A DNA stretch of 64,000 nucleotides from Lewinellaceae bacterium (lineage in GTDB: Bacteria > Bacteroidota > Bacteroidia > Chitinophagales > Saprospiraceae): positions 1,364,001 to 1,428,000 of the forward strand of contig JACJXX010000002.1 in the NCBI GenBank assembly GCA_020636435.1. The letters are read 5' to 3'. The position numbers and the translations under genes were made by a program. The notes beneath the pieces were generated by a model. The model worked only from the letters and a program-made list of their open reading frames with translations, was not told the DNA's origin and did not search any database. Positions 16,439 through 25,566 of the stretch are shown here, in pieces; within the stretch, counting starts at the first letter, position 1; each line of letters begins with the position of its first letter.

Positions 16439-18346
16439 TTATCCCTGGCCTGCATCACCTTGTTTCTGATTCTGCCGCTCCAAAGCCCCCAACCCCAGTT
16501 CATCCCGCCACCTGTCCACCATGTCCACATCTTCCAACGGAAACAGCTCATACTCCTCCTCCCCTTCTACCCGCCGGTACTGGGTGCCGTAGCGCTGAGG
16601 CAACTCCTTCTGTACCTGCAGGCGGTCATACATAGTGGCGTACCAGAGCCACTCGGCCTCGCCTTCCAGGCAGCGCTGCTTTAGTTGGGGCAGGTAGAAG
16701 GCTAGCGTGGACGTATTCAGATGGTGGTTGGCGATCAGGAAGGCGGCCTTAGCGGCGCGCTCGCCTACCTCAGAGATACGAGGCCATTTCTCCGATTTAA
16801 CAATGCGTTCCATCGCTAAAAAATGCGCCTCATCTGCAGCGGTGATCTCCTCATCACTCGCCGGGAAATCGACATCCCACTTGGATGTAACTTCATCGTA
16901 GTCATGCAAGTAAACCGCCAGGTTTTCGATGTAGTATTTCAAGGTCCGGTGGCGCTGGTCCTCCGCCCACAGGGAATCGAGGAGGAAAGCCAGCTGTGGT
17001 TGGGCATACTTGCCATAGCTTTTCCTCACGGCCTCCTGCACCGCCGCCCAGCGCTGCCCGCTTTTGACCGGCTCCAGCCTCGGGTCGAGCAGCATCAGCA
17101 GTTTCTGGCGGTGGGGCGCCAGGTGCAGCCATATATTTAACGTTTTATATGCCTGCGCCATATTGCCGGCCAAGGCGTGCTCCAGCAGCTGCCGGTAGAT
17201 CACGTTGGGCATGCCGAAGTCGGCGTGGCGGATGTCCACCCGGCGGTTGAGCTGCCGGCCGGCTTCGGTGGCGTTGCCGGCAGCGGGTTTTCCAGTGCCG
17301 GCGGAGATGGAGACGAACCGAAGCCTTGGAAGCTGGTGCTGCGCTTCCAGGTAAGATAGCGCACTTTCCACCCGGGCCCGGGAAAGGCTTTCGTGGTTGT
17401 TGCCGATGCTGTCCGTATGGCCGGAAATGGTGAAGGCGATTTTGGGATGTTCTTTAGCGCGTATTGCGAAGGAGTCCAGCGCAGCGCGGGCTTCCGCCGA
17501 AAGGGAACTGTCCCCGCTTTCGAAGTAGCAGGTGGCGCCCGGAATCTCAAAAGTCAATTCGTCTTCTCCCTCTTCTTTTTCTTTACAAAAATGCAGTGCC
17601 ATGGCGTGATCTATATCCGCCTTGCCAACCTCCCGAACCCGGATTTCATCCACATAAAAAAATCCATGATCCCAAAAGGAATGATTGGAGGGCCAACCGC
17701 CGCCGCGAAAAGCCCCTACCACAATGTATTCCAGCGGGCAAAGCGGCTTCACCTGCCATTTCAGCTGAAACCACTGATCGTATATCGCCGTATCCGCCAG
17801 GAAGGCCCGGCTGCCCATCAGGGCGCTCTGGGGGTTGCGGACCTTCTTCGGATATAGGGCCAGGCCGATGTGGCGGACAAATTCGGGGTCGGTATCGTCC
17901 TGCCCGGAGGGGATGTACAGCCAGAAGGAAAGCTCATACACCCTGCCCATTTCCAGAGATTTGGATAGGGTTGTGCCCAGGTAATCCGAACAACCCTTGG
18001 TGAGGTGCTGCCAGTCGATGCAACGCGGGGTGTACTCCAGTTGCACCACGGCCTGCCCGCCGCCAGGGCAGCGCTTGTCCAGCAGGCACAGGCGGCGGCG
18101 GGGGTCTTGCTCTTCGGCATATCCGGAATAGCAAAGGATGGGGTTGGTATTGAGGTCGTCCCAGCCGTGGGTCAGTTTTTTAAAATCTTCCGATCCCTGG
18201 TGGCAGGTGTAACATTCTATGGCACCGTGATTTTCAAAGCCGCCGTTGGAGACGAGGTTTTGGCTGTGTAGAGCCAGGGCAAAGCTCAGGGCCAGCACGA
18301 TGGAGGCCGCCGCCTGCATTTTTTGCGTAAAGGGGGGGAGCTGCAT
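16439..18346 (-). CDS. OmpA-like protein with C-terminal DUF6624-like domain
   Basis: A 635-residue exported protein with signal peptide (MQAAASIVLALSFALALHSQ). Residues about 30-245 are a beta-sandwich region of the kind that precedes OmpA domains in Bacteroidota (NLVSNGGFENHG, VYELSFWLYIPSG, FFYVDEIRVRE). The OmpA peptidoglycan-binding domain (about 270-375) shows FTISGHTDSIGNNHESLSRAR and GRQLNRRVDI. The C-terminal region (about 440-600) contains DQRHRT and KWPRISEVGERAAKAAFLIA, the pattern of DUF6624. The fusion suggests an outer-membrane/peptidoglycan anchor for that poorly understood module. It is divergent from the ATPase-nuclease at 18453. Confidence 0.87.
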   Translation of the reverse strand: MQLPPFTQKMQAAASIVLALSFALALHSQNLVSNGGFENHGAIECYTCHQGSEDFKKLTHGWDDLNTNPILCYSGYAEEQDPRRRLCLLDKRCPGGGQAVVQLEYTPRCIDWQHLTKGCSDYLGTTLSKSLEMGRVYELSFWLYIPSGQDDTDPEFVRHIGLALYPKKVRNPQSALMGSRAFLADTAIYDQWFQLKWQVKPLCPLEYIVVGAFRGGGWPSNHSFWDHGFFYVDEIRVREVGKADIDHAMALHFCKEKEEGEDELTFEIPGATCYFESGDSSLSAEARAALDSFAIRAKEHPKIAFTISGHTDSIGNNHESLSRARVESALSYLEAQHQLPRLRFVSISAGTGKPAAGNATEAGRQLNRRVDIRHADFGMPNVIYRQLLEHALAGNMAQAYKTLNIWLHLAPHRQKLLMLLDPRLEPVKSGQRWAAVQEAVRKSYGKYAQPQLAFLLDSLWAEDQRHRTLKYYIENLAVYLHDYDEVTSKWDVDFPASDEEITAADEAHFLAMERIVKSEKWPRISEVGERAAKAAFLIANHHLNTSTLAFYLPQLKQRCLEGEAEWLWYATMYDRLQVQKELPQRYGTQYRRVEGEEEYELFPLEDVDMVDRWRDELGLGALERQNQKQGDAGQG

Positions 18347-18439
18347 GAGCGCGGTTTTCTGCTTAATGCCCTTTAAACCAAAAGTTACAGCATTGGCAAT
18401 TCAGCCCAGGGGAGTGCAGCTCCCAATCCCAAAAATCCT

Positions 18440-18452
18440 TATCTTTGAAGGC
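18440..18452 (+). promoter_or_regulatory. -7 box immediately before the ATG
   Basis: TATCTTTG at 18440-18447 fits the Bacteroidota -7 consensus TAnnTTTG. The ATG follows five bases later, so transcription would start at or next to the start codon and the message may be leaderless. The paralogue at 50269 has TATCTTTA at the same kind of distance. No clear TTG -33 box was seen. Confidence 0.4.
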
Positions 18453-20000
18453 ATGAAGTACCCCATCGGCATACAGGATTTTCGGGAGCTGCGCAGGGAT
18501 GGCTACGTTTATGTAGACAAGACAAGGCATATCCATCGCATACTCACTGTAGGGAAGTACTACTTCCTATCCCGCCCCCGCCGCTTCGGCAAGTCGCTGC
18601 TGTTGTCTACGATAAAAGAACTATACTCGGGCAGGAAGGAACTGTTCGATGGCCTGTGGATCGAAGATCAATGGGACTGGGGGCAAACCAACCCAGTTAT
18701 TTGGATCAAATTCAGCAGCCAGGGAGTAAAGACCATGGGCCTGGTTCCCGCTCTACACAAAATGCTGGGAGAAGCTGCCCAAAGCCTGGGCATTGAACTG
18801 CAGGAAACCCATTACGATCAAAAGTTTAAAGAACTCATTGCCAAATCGGCCGCCAACCGCAAAACCGTCCTGCTCATCGACGAATACGATAAGCCTATTA
18901 TCGACTACCTGGACGATGTGGAACAGGCCGAGGCCAACCGGGAAGTACTCAAAAACTTCTATTCAGTACTCAAAGACAGCGACCCCTATCTGGAGTTGGT
19001 GTTCATTACAGGCGTCTCGGCTTTCAGTAAGGTGAGCATTTTTTCGGATCTCAATAACCTCCATAATATTTCTCTCACTGACCTGGCTGAAGATCTTTTA
19101 GGTATTACTCAGAAGGAACTGGAATCCAACTTTGAAGAGCCGATGCGGCAAGCCGCCGAAAAGAATAATCTTACTTTTGAAGAACTGTTAGGTAAAGTCA
19201 AACGCTGGTACAACGGCTATTCCTGGACGGGGGAAAACAAGCTTTACAATCCATTTTCCCTGCTCAGCTTCCTTTCCGGGAAACGGTTCCAGAATTTTTG
19301 GTTCGAGACCGGTACGCCTACCTTCCTAATAAAAGAAATGAAACAGCAGGCTTACTACGATATCGGAGAAACCAGCGCTACAGCCAACGACCTCAACAAC
19401 TTCGACCTGCGGCGGCTCAACCCCATCACAGTCCTCTTTCAGACCGGCTACCTGACCATCACCCACTACGAGCCGGAAGACCTGCTCTACACCCTCGATT
19501 ATCCCAATGTGGAAGTCAAGCACTCGCTGCAGGAAATCCTGCTCAACGAATACCTCGACTATCCCCGCCGGGGCGCCCTGCCGCGCGTGGTGGACTTGCG
19601 CAACGCTCTGCGCCAGAAAGATATAGATAGGGTGATCGCCATCATCAACGCCGCCTTCGCTGAGATTCCCGGCGAATTGTGGAAGGGCAAGACAGAACAC
19701 TTCTACCACGCGGTTACCCATCTGCTATTCTCCCTGCTGGGCACTTATATCCAATCGGAAGTACGAACCGCAAAAGGGCGGTGCGACGGGTTGGTGCAAA
19801 CGGACGACTACATCTACGTCCTGGAGTTTAAGCTGGATAAGAGCGCAGAAGAAGCGTTAGCTCAAATCAAAGAAAAAGGCTACCTGGCGCCCTACGCCGA
19901 TTCGCCGAAAGAGAAGATTGCATTGGGGATCAGCTTTTCCAGTGAAGAACGTAAAGTGGTTGACTGGAAGGTGGAAGTCCTCCTGCCGCGATCATCCTGA
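18453..20000 (+). CDS. AAA-ATPase-like/DUF1703 protein with PD-(D/E)XK domain, copy A
   Basis: A 515-residue protein of the AAA-ATPase-like (PF09820) plus DUF1703 type. It begins MKYPIGIQDFRELRRDGYVY, with Walker A-like RPRRFGKSL near residue 42, Walker B VLLIDEYDKPIIDY near 143 and VFITGVSAFSKVSIFSDLNN near 190. The C-terminal part carries a PD-(D/E)XK nuclease signature, RCDGLVQTDDYIYVLEFKLD, with D and E-x-K in place. ATG 18453 fits the homologous start of copy B at 50269. These proteins are numerous in Bacteroidota and their role is unproven; defence or mobile-element-related functions have been suggested. It is divergent from the OmpA gene. Confidence 0.88.
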   Translation: MKYPIGIQDFRELRRDGYVYVDKTRHIHRILTVGKYYFLSRPRRFGKSLLLSTIKELYSGRKELFDGLWIEDQWDWGQTNPVIWIKFSSQGVKTMGLVPALHKMLGEAAQSLGIELQETHYDQKFKELIAKSAANRKTVLLIDEYDKPIIDYLDDVEQAEANREVLKNFYSVLKDSDPYLELVFITGVSAFSKVSIFSDLNNLHNISLTDLAEDLLGITQKELESNFEEPMRQAAEKNNLTFEELLGKVKRWYNGYSWTGENKLYNPFSLLSFLSGKRFQNFWFETGTPTFLIKEMKQQAYYDIGETSATANDLNNFDLRRLNPITVLFQTGYLTITHYEPEDLLYTLDYPNVEVKHSLQEILLNEYLDYPRRGALPRVVDLRNALRQKDIDRVIAIINAAFAEIPGELWKGKTEHFYHAVTHLLFSLLGTYIQSEVRTAKGRCDGLVQTDDYIYVLEFKLDKSAEEALAQIKEKGYLAPYADSPKEKIALGISFSSEERKVVDWKVEVLLPRSS

Positions 20001-20209
20001 TCGCATGGCCTCTTGCTTTTCCCCTCTCCTTTCCCTATTTTGTACCCTCTTTTTCTGCCCTGGCCATTGTTACAAAATGATAAAGCATTTAATGGCTCTC
20101 CTACTGAGCAACTGGATGCCGGCAATAACCAGTAACTGCTGGCCGTCCACGGAAAGCCGATAACCAATTTTATCCTGAGCGAAGCCGAAGGGAAAATCAT
20201 TCAACCACC

Positions 20210-21484
20210 ATGGCAACCACCACGAACAGTTTGCAAGCCGAGATCGAAAATAACCTGAAGGCCGTCCGAAGCGCCAGCCGCCGCCTCATCCGCCTGAGCG
20301 ATGCCGACATCGCCGCCATTCTCAACCAACTAGCGGCCCTGACGATGGATAACGCCGATTTCCTCCTGGCTGAAAACCAAAAGGACCTGGAGCGCATGGA
20401 CCCCGCCAACCCCAAATACGACCGCCTCCTGCTCAACGAAGAACGCCTGGCCGGCATCGCCAACGACCTGCGCAAGGTGGCCGCCCTCCCCTCCCCGCTC
20501 AACCAGGCGCTGGAAGAACGCACGCTACCCAACGGCCTGCAACTCCGCCGCCTGACGGTGCCCCTGGGCGTCATCGGCATCATTTTCGAATCGCGGCCCA
20601 ACGTCACCTTCGATGTGTTCGCCCTCTGCCTCAAGTCGGGCAACGCCTCAGTGCTCAAGGGCAGCCGCGACGCCCATTATTCCAACCTGGCCATCCTCCG
20701 CCTCATCCACCGGGTACTGGAGCCGTGCGGCCTGCAGGACGCCTGCTACCTCGCCCCCAGCGAACGCGAGGCGCTGCCCCACATCCTGGAGGCCGTGGGC
20801 TACATCGACGTAGCCATCCCCCGAGGCAGCCAGGGGCTGATCGACTTCGTGCGGCAACACGCTAAGATACCGGTCATCGAGACCGGAGCGGGCATCGTGC
20901 ATACTTATTTCGACGAGAGCGGCGACCTCGGGAAAGGAACAGCCATCGTGACCAACGCCAAATCGCGCCGCGTCAGCGTCTGCAACGCGCTGGACTGCCT
21001 GCTCGTCCACCGCAACCGCCTGCCGGACTTGTTTAAAATCATGCAGCAACTGGGGCAAACCCACCGCTGTGAGGTGTATGCCGATGAAGAAGCCTATCAG
21101 GCCCTGAAGTGCCACTATCCCGATGCCCTCCTGCACCGCGCTGACGACGATTCTTTCGGAACAGAGTTCCTATCCATGAAAATGTCGGTGAAAACAGTCA
21201 GCGGCCTGGACGAGGCGCTGGAACACATCGCCCGCTACAGCTCCAAACACAGCGAGGCCATCATTGCCGAAGAGCCCGAAGTGGTGGATGCCTTCCTGAA
21301 GAACGTCGACGCCGCCGTGGTGTACGCCAACACCTCCACCGCTTTTACCGACGGTGCCCAGTTTGGCCTGGGGGCTGAGATCGGCATCAGTACGCAGAAG
21401 CTGCACGCCCGCGGGCCGATGGCGCTGCGGGAACTGACGAGCTATAAGTGGGTGGTGCAGGGGGACGGGCAGGTGCGGGGGTGA
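20210..21484 (+). CDS. proA: Gamma-glutamyl phosphate reductase
   Basis: Reduces gamma-glutamyl phosphate with NADPH to glutamate semialdehyde, the second step of proline synthesis; substrate comes from ProB (558-1637). The 424 residues are full length. Family motifs include LGVIGIIFESRPNVTFDVFA near 122, LKSGNASVLKGS, the nucleotide-side segment ETGAGIVHTYFD, and SVCNALDCLLVH near 260 with the catalytic cysteine. SSKHSEAI and AVVYANTSTAFTDGAQFGLG are also typical. It stands alone, 209 bp after the ATPase-nuclease gene, with no obvious terminator between. The ATG lies in ACCATGG. Confidence 0.97.
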   Translation: MATTTNSLQAEIENNLKAVRSASRRLIRLSDADIAAILNQLAALTMDNADFLLAENQKDLERMDPANPKYDRLLLNEERLAGIANDLRKVAALPSPLNQALEERTLPNGLQLRRLTVPLGVIGIIFESRPNVTFDVFALCLKSGNASVLKGSRDAHYSNLAILRLIHRVLEPCGLQDACYLAPSEREALPHILEAVGYIDVAIPRGSQGLIDFVRQHAKIPVIETGAGIVHTYFDESGDLGKGTAIVTNAKSRRVSVCNALDCLLVHRNRLPDLFKIMQQLGQTHRCEVYADEEAYQALKCHYPDALLHRADDDSFGTEFLSMKMSVKTVSGLDEALEHIARYSSKHSEAIIAEEPEVVDAFLKNVDAAVVYANTSTAFTDGAQFGLGAEIGISTQKLHARGPMALRELTSYKWVVQGDGQVRG

Positions 21485-21613
21485 TTAACCGCAAAACCGA
21501 AAAACGGAGAATTCAAAATGCAGAAGTTGGCTGCCACATTGCAGCTCAGCGGAGGGCATTTTACATTTTGCGGTTAATGTCCTCAAGCGTTAGCCTCCGC
21601 GAGTTTAGCCACT

Positions 21614-21892
21614 TTATTGTAAAGCCACAGAATCAATACGCCAAACAAATACCTCGTATATCAGTATAAAAGAAAAGGGGGTATAAATAGCAGCAATGGG
21701 GCTGATGAAGAGCTCGTCGGCGGTGCCTCCCAGATTTATCCATCCCAGGTCGTGCAGCGATATCAGCAGCAGGTGCGCCGCGAAGCCGGCGATGCCCAGA
21801 TAGAGGATGGCGGCCTCGAAGCGGTGGCGAAACTTTTGACCGAAGAAGATATCGAAAAGTTGGTCAATGAAAGCCTGAAATTTATTGGTCAT
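21614..21892 (-). pseudogene. N-terminal fragment of a membrane protein
   Basis: A 92-residue frame beginning MTNKFQAFIDQLFDIFFGQK with two hydrophobic segments (ILYLGIAGFAAHLLLISLHD and SPIAAIYTPFSFILIYEVF). It resembles the start of a much longer integral-membrane family common in this phylum, but stops soon after the second segment with an atypical tail VWRIDSVALQ. In the next frame another hydrophobic stretch, YLFGVLILWLYNKVAKLAEA, continues to a stop at 21583. Either a frameshift or loss of the 3' part is likely; the family identity is from memory and moderate. Confidence 0.5.
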
Positions 21893-22036
21893 AGGAGTGC
21901 AACTAACAGCATTGGGACAATTATAGAATCATGTATACCGACGACGCACTGCAAAGCGATGAAGCCCTGGCTGGAGCCGCGCCAAGCATACGCCTGTATA
22001 GCCTTCCTATAAAGCCATTTTCTCCTCTGATTGTTT

Positions 22037-22076
22037 ATAAAAAAAGAAAGCGTGGCCAGATCACCGGCCACGCCTT
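22037..22076 (-). terminator. Rho-independent terminator of the atp operon
   Basis: On the minus strand a GCGTGGCC / GGCCACGC stem (22050-22073) with an 8-base loop is followed by TTTCTTTTTTT. It lies about 210 bp after the atpG stop, downstream of the duplicated 47-bp segment. Confidence 0.8.
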
Positions 22077-22094
22077 CTAAAAGTTGATATCAGC

Positions 22095-22286
22095 AAAAAA
22101 TGTTCTCTCTCTTAACGAACTGTGATTCTGTGAAATGGATTGAGTGCGTGACAAAAAAGCGGGTTGCGGCAGGGCAATCGAAGTCGAAAGTCGTCAGACG
22201 ACTCAAAGTCGTCAGACGACTGCCTTAAAACCCGCGAATAAAAAATGTTCTCTCTCTTAACGAACTGTGATTCTGTGAAATGGATT
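22095..22286. repeat. Exact 47-bp direct repeat at the atpG 3' end
   Basis: Copies at 22095-22141 and 22240-22286 are identical, from AAAAAATGTTCTCTCTCTTA to GTGAAATGGATT, and separated by 98 bp. The second copy overlaps the atpG stop codon. Between them, AAAGTCGTCAGACGACT occurs twice in tandem; AGTCGTC-A-GACGACT is itself a palindrome. The region 21893-22284 otherwise shows no gene. Confidence 0.9.
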
Positions 22287-23178
22287 AACCATTTTCCAGG
22301 GCAGCTGCCCCGCCGACGATCTCGAGGATTTCATTGGTAATCGCTTCCTGGCGCGCTTTATTGTAGGAAATGCGCAGGTCGCGAAGCAGTTCGTTGGCGT
22401 TTTCGGTCGCCTTGTCCATAGCGGTCATGCGAGCGCCGTGCTCTGAGGCGTTGGTGTCGAGCAGGAACTTCCGGAACTGCGTCTGCAGGATCGTAGGAAC
22501 GAGGTATTCGAGCAATTGCACTTTACTGGGTTCGAATATGTAGTCGGCCAGCAGGTTATCTCCTTCCTCTTTTTCGATCTTTTCCACCGGCAGGAATTGT
22601 TCCGTAATGGTATACTGCGTGGCGGCGTTCTTAAACTTGCCGTAGGCGACGTCGATCGCGTCGAACTCCTGTTTTTCAAAAGCGTCGAGCAGGCTTTTGG
22701 CAACCTTGGAAATGTTCTGGAAGCTCAGGTCGTGAAAAAGGTTGACGTGGTTTTTATCGATCCGGGCATCCGCGTAGCGTTTGCGGAAAAAGTCAAAACC
22801 CCGCTTCCCGATGCACATAATGGTGAGGTTGCCGTTGGCATAAGCATCGGCGAACTTGGTCTCCAGGGTGTGAACCGCCGCCTTGCACACGTTGGTGTTA
22901 AAAGCGCCGCAAAGGCCCCGGTCGGAAGTAACCACGACCAGGCAGGCATTTTTCAGTTCCCGCTCCTGCCCGAACACGGTCTCTGCATCCCCTTCCAGGT
23001 TGGACAGGATGTTGCTCAGCATATTGTTGAGCTTTTCCGCATAGGGCCGCATTTTCTGGATCGCTTCCTGAGCGCGGCGCAGCTTGGCGGCCGAAACCAT
23101 TTTCATAGCTTTGGTGATCTGCTGCGTGTTCTGTACGGATCTGATGCGTTCGCGTACTTCTTTTAAGTTGGCGGCCAT
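22285..23178 (-). CDS. atpG: ATP synthase F1 subunit gamma
   Basis: The central rotor stalk of F1. 297 residues; the N-terminal helix has RIRSVQNTQQITKAMKMVSA then AKLRRAQEA, and the C-terminal helix ENANELLRDLRISYNKARQE then AITNEILEIVGGAAAL, both characteristic. The Rossmann-like middle shows VVTSDRGLCGAFNTNVCKA. Last gene of the cluster atpB-E-F-H-A-G; the 62-bp spacer from atpA lacks a terminator. In Bacteroidota beta and epsilon (atpD, atpC) are usually encoded separately, and they are not in this window. Confidence 0.98.
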   Translation of the reverse strand: MAANLKEVRERIRSVQNTQQITKAMKMVSAAKLRRAQEAIQKMRPYAEKLNNMLSNILSNLEGDAETVFGQERELKNACLVVVTSDRGLCGAFNTNVCKAAVHTLETKFADAYANGNLTIMCIGKRGFDFFRKRYADARIDKNHVNLFHDLSFQNISKVAKSLLDAFEKQEFDAIDVAYGKFKNAATQYTITEQFLPVEKIEKEEGDNLLADYIFEPSKVQLLEYLVPTILQTQFRKFLLDTNASEHGARMTAMDKATENANELLRDLRISYNKARQEAITNEILEIVGGAAALENG

Positions 23179-23240
23179 TTATAATATTTTTTGGTGCCCC
23201 GGCCCTGTATCGCCGGGGGGCCTGAGTTCTAATCAATGAT

Positions 23241-24848
23241 TTACTTCTTCTGATACGGCTTCGACAGTTCCGCGGCCAAAGCTTCCACCCGGTCGGTGTC
23301 TTCTTTTTCGAGCTTGCCGGCTTTGAAGTTTTGCAACACTTCGGGGTGGCGTTGCTCCAGGGTGTGGAGAAACAGCTCCTCGAAATCCTTCACTTTATTG
23401 ACCGGCACGTAGCGCAGCAGGCCCTTGGTGCCCAGGTAGATCATAGCCACCTGCTTTTCCACGGATACCGGCGAATACTGCGGTTGCTTTAGGATTTCCA
23501 CGTTGCGCTTTCCCTTTTCAAGTACGGCGGTGGTGGCGGCGTCGAGGTCAGAACCGAATTTGGAGAAAGCTTCCAGTTCGCGGTACTGCGCCTGGTCGAG
23601 CTTCAGCGTGCCGGAGACCTTTTTCATCGATTTGATCTGAGCGGCTCCACCCACGCGGGATACGGAGATACCCACGTTGATGGCCGGGCGGATACCGGCG
23701 TTGAAGAGGTTGGACTCCAGGAAGATCTGGCCGTCGGTAATGGAAATGACGTTGGTCGGAATATAGGCGGATACGTCGCCGGCCTGGGTTTCGATGATCG
23801 GCAGAGCGGTCAGCGACCCTCCCCCTTTTACCAGCGGGTTGCCGTCCTTGTCTTTCGCGTTTTTCAACACGTCGGGCAGGTCGTTCATCTGGCGGGCGAT
23901 GTCATCGTTCTCGATGATCTTGGCGGCGCGTTCCAGCAGGCGGCTGTGCAGGTAAAATACGTCCCCCGGATAAGCTTCGCGGCCCGGCGGGCGGCGCAGC
24001 AATAGAGACACCTCCCGGTAAGCGACGGCCTGCTTGGACAAGTCATCGTAAATGATCAGCGCGGGACGGCCCGAATCGCGGAAGAATTCGCCGATGGTGG
24101 CACCGGCGAAAGGCGCATAGAACTGCAGCGGAGCGGGGTCGGCAGCGGAGGCGGAAACGATGATGGTGTAATCCATCGCGCCGTTGTCCTCCAGTGTCTT
24201 GGCCACATTGGCCACCGTGGAGGCCTTCTGGCCGGAAGCTACATAGATGCAGTAAACCGGCTCGCCTCTTTCGAAGAACTCGCGCTGGTTGATGATGGTG
24301 TCGATGGCAATGGCGGATTTGCCCGTCTGCCGGTCGCCGATGATGAGTTCGCGCTGGCCGCGGCCGATGGGGATCATGGCGTCGATGGCCTTGATGCCCG
24401 TCTGCAGCGGCTCGTTTACCGGCTGCCGGTAAATAACGCCCGGCGCCTTGCGCTCCAGCGGCAATTCGTAGGTCTCCCCCTCGATGTCGCCTTTGCCGTC
24501 GATGGGTTCTCCCAGCGGGTTGACCACCCGGCCGACGAAGCCTTCGCCGACGTTGATGGAAGCGATGCGCCCGGTGCGGTGTACGCGCGAACCTTCGCGG
24601 ATGCTGTCGCTGGAGCCCATGAGCACCACGCCCACGTTGTCTTCTTCCAGGTTGAGCACGATGGCCTGCACCCCAGTCTCAAACTCTACCAGTTCGCCCG
24701 CCTGTGCGTTGTTTAATCCATAAACACGAGCGATGCCGTCTCCCACCTGGAGAACGGTGCCGTATTCCTCCAGTTCAGTAGTAGAGCTGAATCCGGAGAG
24801 CTGTTGTTTTAATATTGCTGATATCTCGTCTGGTGTTACATCAACCAT
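23241..24848 (-). CDS. atpA: ATP synthase F1 subunit alpha
   Basis: Non-catalytic nucleotide-binding subunit of F1. 535 residues. The N-terminal beta-barrel (GTVLQVGDGIARVYGLNNAQ), P-loop GDRQTGKSAIAIDTIINQRE near 170, and the signature PAINVGISVSRVGGAAQIKS near 370 are all present, with a complete helical C-terminus. The start MVDVTPDEISAILKQQLSGF matches the family. It lies between atpH and atpG in the expected order. Confidence 0.98.
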   Translation of the reverse strand: MVDVTPDEISAILKQQLSGFSSTTELEEYGTVLQVGDGIARVYGLNNAQAGELVEFETGVQAIVLNLEEDNVGVVLMGSSDSIREGSRVHRTGRIASINVGEGFVGRVVNPLGEPIDGKGDIEGETYELPLERKAPGVIYRQPVNEPLQTGIKAIDAMIPIGRGQRELIIGDRQTGKSAIAIDTIINQREFFERGEPVYCIYVASGQKASTVANVAKTLEDNGAMDYTIIVSASAADPAPLQFYAPFAGATIGEFFRDSGRPALIIYDDLSKQAVAYREVSLLLRRPPGREAYPGDVFYLHSRLLERAAKIIENDDIARQMNDLPDVLKNAKDKDGNPLVKGGGSLTALPIIETQAGDVSAYIPTNVISITDGQIFLESNLFNAGIRPAINVGISVSRVGGAAQIKSMKKVSGTLKLDQAQYRELEAFSKFGSDLDAATTAVLEKGKRNVEILKQPQYSPVSVEKQVAMIYLGTKGLLRYVPVNKVKDFEELFLHTLEQRHPEVLQNFKAGKLEKEDTDRVEALAAELSKPYQKK

Positions 24849-24926
24849 TTTTCAGAATTTTATCACTGCCTGTGCAGCGGTTTTTGTAAGAGAACTTTCT
24901 TTGAGATTTTCTAAGACCTTCCGCAT

Positions 24927-25496
24927 TTAGCTGGAAATGATCTTAGAAACGTAAAAATTTTCGCGAAACCCTTTTTTGAGCTGGTCCAGCTTATGCTTGA
25001 CGCTCGCATCGTAAATCTTATCTTCAAACTCGACCACGAACCCGCCGATCAGAGAAGGGTCGACAGTGGCCGACAACTCCACCTGCTCATCGGTTTCGTC
25101 GCTGGCCTGAAGCTTGTCGTGAATCGCCTTCTGCAGCTCTTTGTCCAGGGGCGCAGCGGTAGTCAGCCTTACCGTTGAAATGTGCTTGACCTGCTTGTAC
25201 TGCAGCATGTATTCGACGGCGATCTCCGGCAGATAGACTTCCCGCCCTTTGGCAATCAGGATATTGAGAAAAGCCATGAACAACTTATCGACCTTCCCTT
25301 CGAAGATGAGCTTCACGATCTTCTTCTTCTTATCTGCATGGACAATAGGGCTCTTCAACAACAGATAAAGGTCGCGGTTCTTCGCCAGTTGCTGAAACTG
25401 CCGGACGTCTTCCGTTACCACTTCCAGGTGCTTCTGGTCGATGGCCAGCTCGATCAGCGACTTGGCATACCGGGAGGCTATTCTGTGTACAGACAT
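24927..25496 (-). CDS. atpH: ATP synthase F1 subunit delta
   Basis: Peripheral stalk subunit linking F1 to subunit b (OSCP). 189 residues beginning MSVHRIASRYAKSLIELAID, the family's opening helix with the RYAKSL pattern. The C-terminal segment has a delta-signature-like VDPSLIGGFVVEFEDKIYDA. The order atpF-atpH-atpA is conserved; spacers of about 70-80 bp suggest co-transcription. Confidence 0.96.
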   Translation of the reverse strand: MSVHRIASRYAKSLIELAIDQKHLEVVTEDVRQFQQLAKNRDLYLLLKSPIVHADKKKKIVKLIFEGKVDKLFMAFLNILIAKGREVYLPEIAVEYMLQYKQVKHISTVRLTTAAPLDKELQKAIHDKLQASDETDEQVELSATVDPSLIGGFVVEFEDKIYDASVKHKLDQLKKGFRENFYVSKIISS

Positions 25497-25566
25497 ACGC
25501 TATAAATATTGGAAAGGAAGGAGTAGCGCCGGCAGGGTTTCCGCCCGGCATTTTCCCGCCTCATTA

